From Steromphala cineraria (taxonomy: Eukaryota > Mollusca > Gastropoda > Trochida > Trochidae), in the NCBI GenBank assembly GCA_916613615.1, contig OU744720.1:65941971-66005970 (forward strand): 64,000 nucleotides of DNA, given 5' to 3'. Made by a program: the position numbers and the translations under genes. Positions 24,297 through 38,827 of the stretch are shown piece after piece. How positions within the stretch are numbered: position 1 is the first letter of the stretch; every line of letters begins with the position of its first letter. Below the pieces are notes generated by a model, which saw only the letters and a list, made by a program, of their open reading frames with translations, was not told the DNA's origin and ran no database searches.

Positions 24297-24796
24297 CATC
24301 AAAAGAAATGCAAAAAATTAAAAGTTGTTAAACGGTTGGGAATTGTTATTCCTATGTTTTGGAATACTTTTATGTCATATCAATCTCACCCAAATTAGAT
24401 GAAAATCACTGGTGCTCAAATGCACCAAATCTTAAATCAATGTGGAAAGGAAACATGTAATGGACCAACTAATTATGCCTAAAATTGTTGCTGAAGAAGT
24501 TGATTAAAAAAAATAACATAAATTTGTCCCACTGAATCCTAACCTATTTATCATCAGTGAACCAAAATGTACACTTGTCCCCACACCGTCATAAATACTT
24601 GGACTTTGCAACGCAATAACATCAACTTCCTGCCATGGCTGCCTCACGGATCTTATCTCAATCCCATTGAACACCTATGGGATGAAGTGCAGGGTTGTTT
24701 GACTATTGCCAGTCAGAGGAGTAAAACATTATATTATGAAATATCCTTATCCATCTTAATCACTCAATGCAAAGGCGGTATGTAGCAATTATGACG
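24297..24796 (+). pseudogene. Decayed Tc1-type transposase remnant, copy 2
   Basis: Same remnant as in Y1. The tail (about 24570-24785) keeps L-N-P-I-E-H-L-W-D-E-V-Q, with Trp as in the family where Y1 has Arg. The upstream part from the ATG at 24297 has a short deletion relative to Y1 and Y3. It is not a complete element and no terminal repeats were found. Confidence 0.6.
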
Positions 24797-26106
24797 TCCA
24801 ATGATTGCTATACCAGGTATTGAGGTTTACATGGTACAGATCCTTCCGTTGCCCTGGAAATAATCACCTGATGCTGTTATGCTGGATAGAGATGTCTGGA
24901 TGCAATTAAACCAAATCTTTTTAATTGGATTATATTTATTTTGATTTGTCTTCTTAATTATTATGTGAGAATGCAGCATGTTTTGTATTCATCTTTCATT
25001 TGAGTTTATAACAATGAAAACAACAATAACAATGAATTTGTTTTATTTCTAAATCAATATTATTTGTGAGGATCCATGCATTTATAAAGTGTTTTTTAGT
25101 AGTAAACAATGATCCACATGAATTTGTTTTTAAAAACATCTAAAATTCTCAAAGAAAGATCATGATAATATTTTGAGAAATGAGAAGTGAAGAGTCATCA
25201 ATTAATTCAAAGATTCTTTCTAAATCAGGATTGTTTTGACTTGCATGTATAGTACGCATATAATGAAACATTGGCAGGTGTAACAATTAAATTGAACGTT
25301 TGTAGGGCCAAAAACCTAGGTCATAAAGCTATTCCAAAATTTCATTGGCTGATTCAACTAGATTATAGCACACTCGACCTTAAATCATTAAGGTGTATAC
25401 ATTTAATGTTATCGTTGACTTTAAACCTCACTGTCAATGGTAAGAAGACCTTAGAAAATATGTCAGGTGCTACCCTAACTATGATAAATGCCAGCCAATG
25501 TTCTCCAATAATCCAATCAGACGATGCAGATAACTATTTTAGTTATCAAGTCAAAGATGTCAAACATTAAGATTACGCACCTGGCGTAGTCTGGAAATAC
25601 TTTGTCAAGTCCTTTTTAGATACATCATGTAACCGTTTCATAACATCTTACATCTAAATTATAAATACATCTCTTTAATAGCTTGTGACAAACAATGTTT
25701 TGTATATTTTGAAGGACATGAACCTCAAACAACATTGCCTGTTAACTTATTGCCAATGCAAATTTGTTACAGTCTATAAAACTGAATCGAGAGAAGCCGG
25801 CATATGAAAATAGGATCTAGGATGGAATACATGTTTTATTAGAAAAAATATGTTAAAGGGAGATCAAACATAGCCATCACTGAGATCAATGCATTGCAGG
25901 GAGACAAAGGGAATACTGTTATATGAAATGAATCTATTGTTTGGTTAGTAAAAATGAGGGATACCAATTTATGTTTGCTGAAAACCTATATTGTGAAATG
26001 TTACAACTTTTCCCAAATAAAGCTGTATCCGTTCACCTACATTTCAAAAGAACTTGTTTTTCTAATGATATATAGGTGTAAATGTCATAATCTCCCACAA
26101 ACATCT

Positions 26107-26419
26107 GGGGGCGGGATAGCGCAGTGGTTAGCGCGTTCAGCTTCGGATCAGGAGGTCCCTGGTTCGAATCCCGCTAGGGGCTAGGCAACTTTGTTTGCAG
26201 CAGAGAACTGATCTACGCAGTCAGGTTTGGGTGCAATGCAACACTGAATTATAGTGCAGTACCACCCATGGCTGCTAGTTCCAGCCCATGCTCCCAGATT
26301 TCACCGCAATACATAGCCACAATAGTGTTGCGGGCTTTCTCCCTGCAATAATACTAGCAGCCGTGATATAAGTGAAATACTCATGAAAGCGGCAATAAAC
26401 CCCACATCACCTCACCTCA
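26107..26419 (+). mobile_element. tRNA-derived SINE, copy in Y2
   Basis: This is the best preserved head of the three: GGGGGCGGGATAGCGCAGTGG start, intact B box GGTTCGAATCC near 26161, body and CACCTCACCTCAC tail. The same 13-bp duplication CCCACAAACATCT flanks it. Confidence 0.85.
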
Positions 26420-27267
26420 CCCACAAACATCTGTAGGAAACTGGCAGAAAACATCACAACTCTGCAGTCGTGATCCTCAGTGGTCATTGACAGATAACGT
26501 TCTCCAATTATTCATCCAGACAGTGTTAACATCTCAATCAGTTTCTTGCCAAGAATACCATTAATAAGTTCAAACCATCTGACCTATTTTGGCATCAACT
26601 AATGACGTGCTTGTAGCCTGACGTCTTATGGAAACCTTACAACAATGATTCTTGTCATTTTTAAAGCTGTATCATATATCTTAAAAATTTTGCTATTTTA
26701 CAAGGAAAAGGAATAAAATAAATAGTAATATTATATTTAGAATAACATAGAATTTGTCGAGGAAAGCTTTAAATTACATTATGACATCATTGTTTCGTAA
26801 CATAATGAAAATACATATATTCAACTGAGTCGCCTCAGCAACACGAGAATGCCATTATCTCAGGATATTGTTCAATGAAATTAAGAGATCATTTGGAACT
26901 TTTAACAATGTATTTTTTTATTATTGACTGAAATTTAGTTAATCAGAAAGAACTATTCGTAATTGTATGTTGACTACAATAAAACATTTCTCAAAATATT
27001 CTCCTACAAGCTTAACCTTCTGTATGAAGAGCTAGTTATTATCAAGTTATGATGAAGTTATTATAAACCAATGTGCTTCATTTGCTCTATTGTGCTCGTC
27101 CAGGCTGAAATTGAGGATCTCGTATAGCATTTGCTGCTACTTAAGTGGAACCATTGATGTTTTTTGTTATTTTGTTGGGTTTTTTTGCCAAAAAAGCCTA
27201 ATACTTGAGTTTGTTTGGTTAATTTTGTAAAATATCGAAGTACAGCTAACATGGGAAAGAACCAAAG

Positions 27268-27277
27268 ACCGGAAGTG
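27268..27277 (+). promoter_or_regulatory. ETS/GABP-type site, Y2
   Basis: ACCGGAAGTG, identical to the Y1 and Y3 sites and at the matching position after the GTGCTTCATTTGCTCTATTG block. Confidence 0.4.
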
Positions 27278-27686
27278 GGTTCCATTAAGTTGATTCTACA
27301 CTGTTTGTTGTAACTATTTATCTGTGTTAGTAAGAGGCCATGCCTTTCTTTTTACAAATAAAGGGTCAATTTTACAAAAAAAACTTGTGCAACAGGTGGT
27401 GATCATTGCTTTATCATTATAATGTTGTAAGAGCTTTGCAATGCCTTGTGTTTCTATCATCCAGTAGCCTTACACAATCATTTAGTGAAAGTAAGGAGTA
27501 CTGAGTTCTGTTACTTCTATACGGTCATATATCCAATTTTGGATACAAATGAATTTGTTTCGAGAGTGATCTTAGACGTGTTATTTGACTTGTTAATTTA
27601 GTGATATGTCAGAATAAGAAAAGCTACCCGTTTCATGTCATTTCTCAAGAATAAATTGTCATGTTCGTTTGAATTATATATGTATT

Positions 27687-27700
27687 GTTTCCATGGCAAC
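27687..27700 (+). promoter_or_regulatory. RFX X-box-like site, Y2
   Basis: GTTTCCATGGCAAC, identical to Y1 and Y3. Confidence 0.4.
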
Positions 27701-29408
27701 AGTTTAGACTTTATCATTTGAGAGAAGGGTTAGTTTTTAAATATATTATTGGAATTCCACTTGTGATTTTCTTCTTCTTCGGCTTCTATAGCTACCCTAT
27801 TAGTCTTTCTTGAATCCATTCCTCTGTATCTTATCAGAATATGTTTTATTAGGGTTTATATAATAAAACAAAGTTTAGCTGAAATAGTGTTTGGGGGAGA
27901 CATCTGTTTTTACCAGTTAAAACACTTTCTAGTTACTTACTGTTTCTCTTCAGAGTGAAACTTTCCACAAGACGCAGTGCCGGATGCTTTAGTTAAAACA
28001 AGCATTTTTCAAATTGGCTTTAATATTGTTGTCAAGTGAATATTGAGTTTAGAATGTCTATACAATCATTTTAAACATATTAAACGTCATCACATTGCAC
28101 ACAATAAAACAGTTTCTCAGGTTTATATACTATTGTAATCAAATTACGTTTGAAAATCTCATGTAACAACATTTGTGCAACTGTTGGATGATCCCGCACT
28201 GTATAGTTGCTGTCCATTTATCCTGTTTAGTACATTTTCACCTCATATAAATTATACAACGCAACATAATACAACCAAACATACATGTAGACATATTGTA
28301 CACGTAAAGGTCGTTCCTAGATTTTCTGCACATGTAGCTTTAATTGTAAATGTGTAGTTTTATGTTAGCTGAAAGGGCTTGTTTTTTCTATGATAGTTGC
28401 CTTCGCCCATTAACACATACTTGTAAACGCATACATGAAACCAATGCTAGATCTCAAACTTAATGAAACGTCTGTGTGTATTGGTTTTAATTAAAACAGA
28501 TATCTCGAGGAGTTTCCCAGGACGTCAATTCAGGCTGATCAAAGACTGATGAAAAGACGTAGGTCTTGAAGAAAATGTAATTGAAAAGTGCAATGAATAA
28601 TTACTGTTGTGTAGTACCTTGGCTTGAAGTCAAACCTTACATGTTTAATTCTAAATGGATCCGTTGCGTGATATCGTCATATTAAGTATGATGTTTCTAT
28701 CAGTACAATAACGTTCATTCCTTAATGTTCAATCAATATTGATCTTTTATGTCAAACTTTTAAAAATAGTTTTGTGTAGAAAATACAAACGTATTCGATA
28801 AATACATACATCAAACCATACATACATCATACACATGAATTTCCAATTTGAAAAATATAGATTGTTATCAAGTAAATATAACTGCTTCTGATGATTTCTT
28901 TGATGTTTCTATTTGAACTATAAACATTTCTATCGTTTTTAATAATATTCCAAAAGTAAATATATCTCTAGCTTCTCAGGGTTCTCTTAACATGAATATT
29001 TGCATTTAACAGTTAATTAATCAGTGGTAAAGTGATGATCGATCAGGGGATATCACTAAATAGATATATTGATGAATTGTTATTACTTTTGAATAATATG
29101 TCAATATTATGTCACACCATAAAAGAGAAAGAATTACAACTATCACAATGTACATTGTATAATTATTCTACTGACAATAAATAGTACTTAATGTATATTT
29201 TACTGTAACAATCTTGTGCAATTGATATAGAGTAACCAAATCTTCATACTCTTTAAATCTTCAAACATTGTTGCTAAGATTGTTTGTGTCATAAACTGTT
29301 ATGTTAGGGTCAAAGGCTTTTTAAAGCTTCATATACTTCAATTCACTATACAATATTGCTCGTGATACAGAGAATATGTGCTTTTTCAATTGATGGTAAA
29401 TAGTCTTA

Positions 29409-29755
29409 AAGGGGCAGTAGCACGTTTTTAGGGGGAATAAAAGGTGATGTCAGGAAACTGAAAATAAATGGTTCCAATTGAAATACAGTGTATTTGAACT
29501 AAATTAAGCAGTAATAATTCAAATATATAATGTAAAGTTTAGCCAGGCGATTCCTTTTTGTTTCACACAATGAATTAAGGTGTTCACAAAAAATGGCAGA
29601 CAATGAATTTTATGTGAATCCTCATACTTTGTCATACTATGGGTGATTGGCTTGTGTAATGAGATTTTTGACACTGTCAATATAATAGCAATATATTTAG
29701 CATTAACTTACAATTACGAGCGAAATATCTAAAATATACATATATGTTTTGAGCA
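29409..29755 (-). mobile_element. TA-flanked MITE, Y2 copy
   Basis: Same insertion as at 15348 in Y1: clear AAGGGGCAGTAGCACG end, decayed other end meeting the GAGCACCCCTGAAC block. It shows that Y1 and Y2 descend from one segment that already held the element. Confidence 0.7.
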
Positions 29756-30390
29756 CCCCTGAACAAATAGCAATGGAATGAGAAGTGCATGTATCTATTT
29801 CCTGTCTGATTAATGTGCCAGTTACAAATTACCCCTAACTCCTTAAAGAATACCACACCAGATAACATCCATTAGCAGCTGTGTTCACTATCATCCTATC
29901 TTATTACAATGAGACATTGATGGATGATGGGTAAGTTCATAGTAATTTGATCATGCCCCTTGTTTCTTGTTTATTATTATAGTAAGCAGAGTAACGATTA
30001 TTCAAATGACATATATAATCATTATTCTGTTTTTGCTAGGTGCAATTTATATGGTACAAACTCGAGGCTATTCACTCTTACACAGAGGAAAATCTATTCA
30101 TGTTGATTGAGCCTCTGTTCTAATTAGACTAAATCTGTGTGTTCCGGCAATTTCCCAAGGCGGAAAAAAATTGCACCACAATCCATTTGAATATTATTAG
30201 CAAATGTAAACGCTTCTCGCATTGAAAGGGTGGTTAAAAGCACAAGAGGCGAATGGCCTAGAAGTGGTGTGTGTTCTGTACATATGCCTCGACTAGTGAG
30301 GACTGTCATTTATAGCTTTAGTGATCTTTAAAACCTATATTTTGAATTTCTATCTCGAAGTATAATAAGGGTAACATGGTCACGGCTTAT

Positions 30391-31022
30391 TACTTTGCTT
30401 TATCGTCTTTAACAGTCCTAGAATAGGGATTTTCAATTGTTTGTTTGTTAACCACGTGGCCTCTTCTGATGGTGGTACGACATTGGCCACACACTATAAC
30501 ACAATTGAATATGAAGCCTAATTAACTACAGAGCCAATGGCTCTATTTCTTGTTAACTTGATTAAACATCACTTTTTATAAAGAAGTTTACTATATTGGT
30601 TGAAAACCGTTGCTAGACATATTTCAATCAGTTATCTAGTATTATTGTCCTTAATGAAAAACCCAATATTTCCAATCAGAGAAGCCTGTTTCAGTGAGTA
30701 TGTAGTATGACTTTGTTTTATCTTCTTTTCAAGGTCTAGAATAAGGATTTTCAATTGTATGTTCGTTAACGCTATGGCCATTACTAAGGGCTGCACAACA
30801 TTTGCCACAAGCTAAAGCAAAATTGAACATAAAACCTGACTAGCTAAAGAGCCAATGGTTCTATTCCTTTTTAACTTGATTAAACATAACTAAGTATATA
30901 ATGAAGTTTACTAATTTGGTTGAACATTTTTCCTATAAGAAATAAAATCAGTTATCTAGTATCCTTGTCCTTAATGATAAAACCATAGATATTTTCCATC
31001 AGAGAAGCCTGTTTAAGTGAGT
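30391..31022 (+). repeat. 318-bp tandem duplication in Y2
   Basis: Two direct copies begin at 30391 and 30710, matching the pair in Y1 position for position. Each Y2 half is closer to its Y1 counterpart than the halves are to each other, so the duplication predates the Y1/Y2 split. Confidence 0.7.
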
Positions 31023-31720
31023 AGCTTAACACAGAGTGTTCCTCGCATCCCATCTCTGAGGTTCACTGATATCTCACCCACACCTGCTAGAGCTTTTCCC
31101 ACTCTGTGAGTTACTGAAATGTGTTATTTTATCTAAGGAATCAGGTTTGTATGACTAATGCCCAAATGATTAAATGTGCACTACAATATTAGATATTATA
31201 AACCAGTTATCTACATAAAGGCATCTGACGTAAATACCTGGTCAAGTCATCATGATACATCATGTAACTGTTTCATAACGTGTTGCATTTGAATTATTAA
31301 CATACTTATATCATTCCTTTCATTATGTCATTCAGACCTATTGCGAAGCTCTAACGATATCATTGTTTACTTCAACAATGCGAACTTTTTATATCCTTTC
31401 GTCTGGAAAAACAACGCAAGTCAGAAAAGCCAGCAGAGGGTAAAACAAGTTGGAGAATACATTTATGTCATTGAAGTCATTTTGAAGTGTAACCAAACAG
31501 AGCTATCCCATTTCAAGAAAATAAATATAATGAAATATATAAGAAATTCAACTAATTCAAGTACAAATAAGGGATATCCATTTACCTGTGCTGCAACTGT
31601 AATCCAATATTGTTAAAATACAACAGTATTATTTTCTGATAATACATAGGTATAGATGCAAATATACTATAAATAGGAGAATGAAATGTCATAAAGTAGT
31701 ATTATTTGACCAGTTCTAAT

Positions 31721-34700
31721 GTTACTCTCTAATAAGTTGAAAGACAACACTGCAGTCGTGACCATGAGTGGTTATTTTAATCATAGACAGATGAAATAGT
31801 GTTGATAATTCACTAAGAAAGTGATGACTACTCAATCAGTTGCGTGCTAAGAATATCATAAAACGTTTTTTAATCATCTTACTAATATCAACTAATATTG
31901 CACTTATAGGTCTTTGGAAACAATGCAACAATGATATTGTTGTGTTGTAAGGCTGTTTCATCATATTTGACATGGGAAAATATTAATATAGAAACATGCT
32001 GAACGTGACTTTTCAATTTTGAAATGTTTGTGAGTTCATATCTAATTTCGAATTCACTTGAAAGTGTCTTTTCTGACAAAACATTACGTTCATGATTTCA
32101 AGTGTGATCGTAAGTTTATATCATAATTAGTGCCACATTCATGAATCATTTGATGTTTCTTTTTGAACTCATCATAATGTTAACAAAGCATTTGTTAAGA
32201 AAAAACATAACATGATTAAATCCTTGCTTATTGTAAGACGATCAGAATACATTTATGTAACTGAGTCATGGCAACAATAACTCCGGATATTATCTTTTGA
32301 AAAGATGTTTTAATTGTATTTTTCATAAATGACTAATTTCAAGATTGATGTCATTAAATATACTGGCATTCATATTCTATATCAAATGATAGCCAAAATG
32401 TCCTAAAAACATTTTGGAATTGATCAGAGTATAAAATAACTATTTGGAATTGGATGCTGACTGCACTAAGACGTTTCTCAAAATATGCTCAAACACACAA
32501 GATTTTCTGTATGAAGAACACTCAAGTTATTATCAATCAATGTGCTTCATTTGCTCTATTGTACTTGTCTGGCCTGTAATTGAAGTTCTTTGTATATATT
32601 TTGCTACTTTAGTGTAACCGCGGACGTTTAAAATACTTTTACTTTATTTGTTGGTTCGCTAAAAGCTCAAATAATATTATTTCAAATAAAACAATGCCCA
32701 AGTTAATGTTGTACAAATGTTGAACTGCAACTAACGTACAAACTAACTAAAAACTTAAGAGAAACCGGAAGTTGGTTCCATTATTCAAGCTTAATTAAAC
32801 AAGGTTTGCTGTTACTATGGATATTTGTTAGTCTTAATAACAGTGGGAGGCCTTGCCTTTCCCTGATAACCTTTCAGTAAATTTCAATAACTTTGGCAGC
32901 AGGTGGTGATCAGTGCATTTTCATTAGTATGTTGTTAGAGCTCTGCGATGAGCACGGGTTGCTTTCTATCATTCAGGCAGCTTTCACAATCCTTTAGTGA
33001 AATTCCGGAATACACTTTTATGCAACTTCCAACGTCAGACATGTATCCAACTTTTAATACAAATTAATACAATTCAAGAAACGTCACAAGTGAATAACTT
33101 GACTCTACTAAGGCAAGCTCATTTTCCAAGAACCACTTTCTGTGTCTTGTTAGATTGAACATTCCACAACAGACGTAGTGCTAAACATACAATGCATCTT
33201 TGTCAAGTTTGTTAAAAGGATTTTTCCAGAATAATTACTTTAAAATAACTGTGTTACTTTACTACAATGTACATTCACAAATTTCCAAGCAATCAAAATC
33301 TTCACTTAAAATTTTCTGATTTTACCATTGGTCATCATAATCCATGTTAACAAGACGCTTTGTCTGCTGAATATATTGCACGGTAGTTATCCCTGCTAGA
33401 TACAGCAAAGTAGATCATTTATGTCTACACTTCTGTCTATATTTTACCACATCAAAGTTCAACTTCTAGGCCAAGAGGAACTATTCTAAGAAAGCTTGTG
33501 CAGAGATTAGAATGATTTGGCAGGTGCATAGACAACATAGATTTTATAAGTATTGTACATGTGCAACTTATCTGTTTTCTTTGTATAATTTGTCATTCCA
33601 ACGAAAATCATATCTCAGAGAAGCCGTATTTTCTGAGGAAGCATAAATATTGCAGTGTAGTAGGCAATAGCTTAGTGTCTTGCCAATTAGGATAATGCTG
33701 TTTTAAACCAACATAACAGTTATTGCCATTGGTATTTGTGCTAAGGCTGGCATATGGAGCTAACAGGAAAAAAACATGCAGGTTCAAAATAGATTAACTT
33801 TATTTTCATATATTTACTTACACCTAAAGGCAGTTAAGCTTGCAATGTTTACTCAGTGTCGAAATTTACACTTATGATATAATTGCAGATGTGTCACACC
33901 ATACAGCTTGCAATACATACGACTTCTGTTTGAGTTATTTGAACGACTGTTGAACTTCATACCAGGGCGTTGACATTTGCATCTATTTGTTTCATATTTA
34001 CTGCTTGATGTACAGTAACAGTTCAGCATTCCCTTACCCCCATAGAGTAATTCCTAATGTACAAGTTTTCTAAGTGATTTGACACATTTACTTGCTTTAG
34101 TTGATATGAGCCATCTTGTATGCAGTGCGTAATTGCAATGACCAAACTGTTCACTGTCACTGTCTTGATTATTCCGAGAATATGTTTCATGTCAACCTTT
34201 TCATGATTAAATTCAGGTGTCCCCAACTGTAATTCAATTTTGCTTCTCACATTTTAGTCTGCCTGTTATGTCGTCGATGCTTTTACACCAGCTCTTGGAG
34301 ATGTTTGTCTTGCAGAGCATAGACAGATATCACATTAAGGATCAACATTTAAATCGTTTAGCTCAAGGTTACCTTCAGAACGATGTCATATGTCAATAGA
34401 TGTGTCTGCAACATCAGTGCCAGGTTGAAACTCGCTGATCATATCACTTTCAATAAGAAAGTCAGCTTGCAAGTTGACACAAATTTGTGAGTTGAATTAT
34501 TGCAGTAATTTTAAACGGAGCTGCTGAATGTTGCTTGTATGTTCAAAATGAAATTGCTTTCGACAACTTTCGACAATAATGCTACTTCCCAGACGCTCCT
34601 ATGTTATTGATTTTCACTATTTCTGCGAACATATACAAATATATTTGAACAAGTATATCTGTCTTCAACGTCTTAAGTATAAACATAACATACAAGAAGC

Positions 34701-36960
34701 ATGTATTTAATCATATGATTAAATAACGATTTTTATCAGTCATTCTTGACATGTTTTTAGGTTCCTGAATTTGTCTTAATTGCTTTGATTCAGAAACCAT
34801 TCATATTATTTAACAGTCAATGTAAAAAATGAAAACTAACAATTGACACATGTCCATATTCATGAAAATTTTTCTAATACTCATACACACTAAGAACTCA
34901 TCATCTTAATACATTGAAAATATATAAGTACCTCATATATTAATAACTTCAAATAATAGATAAATTTCAATTGTATTCCAATGAGGGATAGATACGTCTT
35001 CTTTGCTCATTTGAACCTTTTCCTACAGTCTGCTGGGAGCAAACACCATTGGCGCTACTTAATATTAATATTTATAAGAAACAGACAGTGGAAACAACCC
35101 GGAGATGAGTGATAGATACAAGCTACACAGAAGTTAATTGTGGCTTATTTGGAACTTATTTTGGAAGTATATAAAATCATTGCGATTGCTTGAGATTATC
35201 TATGCTCATTGTTGTTCAACGTTGGAGTTTGTTAATAACATCCCAAAATTACATCGTAAGTATTTCGATTTTCTGTATGTTAAACATATGACAAACACAA
35301 AAATATAAACAGTTTTAGTATTCATACGGGTAAGGGGAATGTTGAAAACATAGACAGACAAGCAGACGTTTTTTCGCAAATAATGTATCACTAAATATAA
35401 TTGCATGATATGTTTTGGCTACAGCTTGACATTGTAGCCTATAGTGGTCAACTGAACTGATATCAAATCTTGATTATCAGAAATTATGTTATACACATAT
35501 TAGTAATGTCTGAATGCCATTAGATAATAATTCTTACATTGTAGTCATTTTAAGTAGGTTAAGAGCGCAGACAGATAAAACGAAGCCAACTATTTCCAGT
35601 AATTGAGTTTGTTATTCCCTCAGGGTCAATTAGGAAATGGCATATACTTTAACAGGCAGTACCTCCTTCTCAGTGTAAGTGCCTCACTGAGTTCACTTCA
35701 TCTTCATCTAGATATATACAGTTGTAAGATTAAATACCCTGTCATCAAAACAACATATTTCTTGTATAAGATAATAGCTTACATTTATAAATTACACTTA
35801 ATGTAAATCTTGTTACATCAGACTGAATACATGTGAAGGGTTCAACATCTTAAAGAAACAAAGGACTCAAGGTTTTTAGATGCAACTAAACATTATAATA
35901 TGTTTCAGAAATTCAGATATATGTACAATTTCTGTAGAGGTCCCAATTTTAGCGTGACCTGAATTAGGAATGACCACTTTGATTTTGCAGGCACTGTGGA
36001 CTTGCATTTCTTATTCTTATTTTCATGCAAAATATTCATTATTGGCCACGTCTATAAATCAACAGGTAAGATTGATTAAGTTCACGACATTCAAGCTAAA
36101 GTAATTTGTTTGCTTCACGTATGCCTCCCGGGAAAACTTAATCTAATATGTGTTGCTAGAAGCAAATTACTGACATTATTGCTGTTCAGTAATGTTTCCC
36201 ATAACCAGTCTGTCTCTTACGTTGAAATCCCAAGGTATACACAAAGTAGCCCCCTGGATATCTACTCTATGGTTATTTGCTTCAGAATCTCACAATCACA
36301 ACCTTTCCTTCCTCGTATCTTCACCTCAGAGTGAAACTATGTTGTTCAATAATTCACTACCATTTAACCAGTTGTCTGAGCACGGATCTTCCAAAAATCA
36401 GTATCCTTTTTCAACGTTTACAAACATTGCGTTAATAAACACAACTTACAGACAGGACTCAAGATCATTATAACATTTTTAAAGCAAATATATTCCTTTC
36501 AACTTTGTCATTGTTTTCATATAAATATGATAATCCCCTTCTGTTTACAGCTCATTACCCACACAAATTTAATACTGCAATCATCTTATGAAATTATCAT
36601 ACATTTATATTTTATGTAAAACGTAAGTTGTATCATTATTTTGACAACAAATCAAATAGAAATCAAGTTCCTTGGGGCAAGTATATTTGTCCGTCATCAA
36701 CTCTAATAGTAGTGCCTATGGCACTCTCTTTTTCATAAAGATACTACAAATTATGCAAATATACATTACAAGCATCATAAAATTATCATGATAATACATC
36801 ATTCAAAAAAGTGTTATTAGAAAGATTAAGAATCAGCTTTGTTTATCGAATTATGTATCAATATTGTTTGTCATCTTGTTATCTAAACTTATGCTTGTGC
36901 TTTGAGCAGAACTATCGTCAGTTCAACACAGTAATACATTAAATGTCATCCTTTATTACA
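31721..36960 (+). repeat. Array segment X3 (recent copy, sister of X2)
   Basis: Shares with X2 the 1.05-kb deletion (junction near 34455) and the 600-bp block near 31.8-32.4 kb. A small private deletion removes the end of the CAGACAGGACTC block near 36570. It holds copy 3 of the candidate gene. No other gene is visible. Confidence 0.8.
35202..36234 (+). CDS. Candidate spliced gene, copy 3 (four short exons)
   Basis: Exons: 35202-35255, 35624-35674, 35991-36065 and 36190-36234, with the same acceptors and donors as copy 2. All four are open in the same frames as in the other copies. The phase-1 first-exon frame has a TAA (near 35136), so only the phase-0 start at ATG 35202 is usable here. Differences from copy 2 in the 75-nt exon include amino-acid changes in both possible frames, so selection cannot be judged by eye. 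Confidence 0.25.
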
Positions 36961-37448
36961 AGATCAATTTCAAAAACAAATTATACAGGAAAGATGAGAA
37001 CATCATATTATTACTGTTAATCATTAAAGTGGAGACTGAGAAATGAGTCGAAAGTTAATGATAAATATTGTATGATCAATAAGTTATTGGTTCTCTACTC
37101 CCCTCCATCATAAACCTTTACTACGCTTTACAACGATGCCCACAGCTCTGTTAATCAATCAACTCCTATAAATCATACCAGGAAGTCTATTTGTAATGAA
37201 GATTTATATGGATTGACTCAATATGATGTTGGCTGATGGCTATCTTTAAGCTTGATATTCCATTAACTCGATTAATAAATGCTTTATCCTTCAACTGATG
37301 TTGCTGATTTTTTCACGAAAATCAATTCAAAGGCCAATAAATGTGATTTAAATGTTACACTTCAGGATAAAAACTTTATATTTGTTCATCTATAGGAATA
37401 CATGTATCATCAATATACTACATTGATATAAAATTATTATATTTGCAG

Positions 37449-37546
37449 TAATATTGAACATCTATCATATAATTGAAGATGAATTTGTTGATGATGAACC
37501 TTCAGATCCATTTGCAATTGCCAGTGGCCAACATTTCCAGCAGTAA
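37449..37546 (+). CDS. Candidate terminal coding exon, copy 3 (acidic tail)
   Basis: Acceptor TATATTTGCAG, phase 1, stop TAA 37544-37546. It has the same Y-H-I-I, acidic run and D-P-F core; it varies at L-N-I near the start and ends in Gln. Because Y3 is the most diverged Y copy, an unchanged core here is the best hint of constraint. Confidence 0.4.
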
Positions 37547-38182
37547 CCAGTGAGTAAAGTAGACAGTATTCTCCTTTACTTCCAAATGTTATTATTTGTT
37601 ATATCCTATGAGAAGATGAACTTGAACTCTACCTTGTGCTATACAATTGGTTTAACTGTTATTTTAATCATTATTGTTGTGGTTCAATTCACTTTAAATT
37701 TGCCATAGATTTTTTAAGCAAGTTTGGTTAAAACAGTTCCGAAGGAAAGCATTTATAAGCATAACTTATTGACAGGGTTTTGGATATCATTTACTCAAAT
37801 TCTCTATCAGTCTAAAACCAAGCTCAACATATCACGAAAAAAGGTAAGCACAGTCTATGATAAGTCGTTTAAGTATATACTGTTTGATACAGCATGCTAT
37901 CCTTTAAAAACTGAAGCAATGTTATTTCATGTTATATAATATTACATATCATTTGAAATTCAGAACTTAATGGCATGATAAATTTGAACAATGATACATG
38001 TCTGTCGGGAAAGTTAATTGTTAGTTGAACAATTTTATGTTATAAATTGATATTAAATTTTAGTCAGCATGTCTGGCTTAAGTTAGAACTAACTAGACTT
38101 TGCACACAATAAAAACAGTTTCACAGGTTTCACAATCAAATATGTGTTTTAATACTGTGAATATAAATTCCACGTTTACACA

Positions 38183-38700
38183 ATGGCTACAGCATCAAAA
38201 GAAATGCAACAATCTCCGACCTTAAAAGTTGTTAAACCGTTGGGAATTATTATTCCTATGTTTTGGAATACTTTTATGTTATATCAATCTCACCCAAATT
38301 AGATGCAAATCACTGGTGCTCAAATGCACCAAATCTTAAATCAATGTGGAAAGGAAACATGTAATGGACCGACTAATTATGCCTAAACTTGTTGCTGAAG
38401 AAGTTGATTAAAAAAATAACATAAAATTGTCCCACTGAATCCTAACCTCTTTATCATCAGTGAACCAAAATTTACACTTGTCCCCACGCCGTCATAAATA
38501 CTTGGACTTTGCAAAGCAATAACATCAACTTCCTGCCATGGATGCCTCACGGATCTTATTTCAATCCCATTGAACACCTATGGGATGAAGTGCAGGGTTG
38601 TTTGACTATTGCCAGTCAGAGGAGTAAAACATTATATTATAAAATATCCTTATCCATCTTAATCACTCAATGCAAAGGCGGTATGTAGCAATTATGACGT
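38183..38700 (+). pseudogene. Decayed Tc1-type transposase remnant, copy 3
   Basis: Same ancient remnant as in Y1 and Y2, here about 130 bases before the younger Tc1 insertion. The LNPIEHLWDE stretch is still readable near 38560-38590; the frame before it is broken. Confidence 0.5.
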
Positions 38701-38827
38701 CCAATGTTTGCTATACCAGGTATTGAGGTTCACAGATCCTGATGCCCTGATAATAATCACCTGTTGCTGTTATGCTGGATAGAGATGTCTGGATGCAATT
38801 AAACCAAATCTTTTTAATTGGATTATA

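Larger units (their letters stand above)
22950..31720 (+). repeat. Array segment Y2 (recent copy, sister of Y1)
   Basis: Collinear with Y1 throughout and shares its derived features: the MITE, the 318-bp duplication and the SINE with the same target site. Near 22.95-23.1 kb similarity switches: to the left X2 resembles X3 best, to the right Y2 resembles Y1 best. This locates the recombination point. Apart from listed items no gene is seen. Confidence 0.8.
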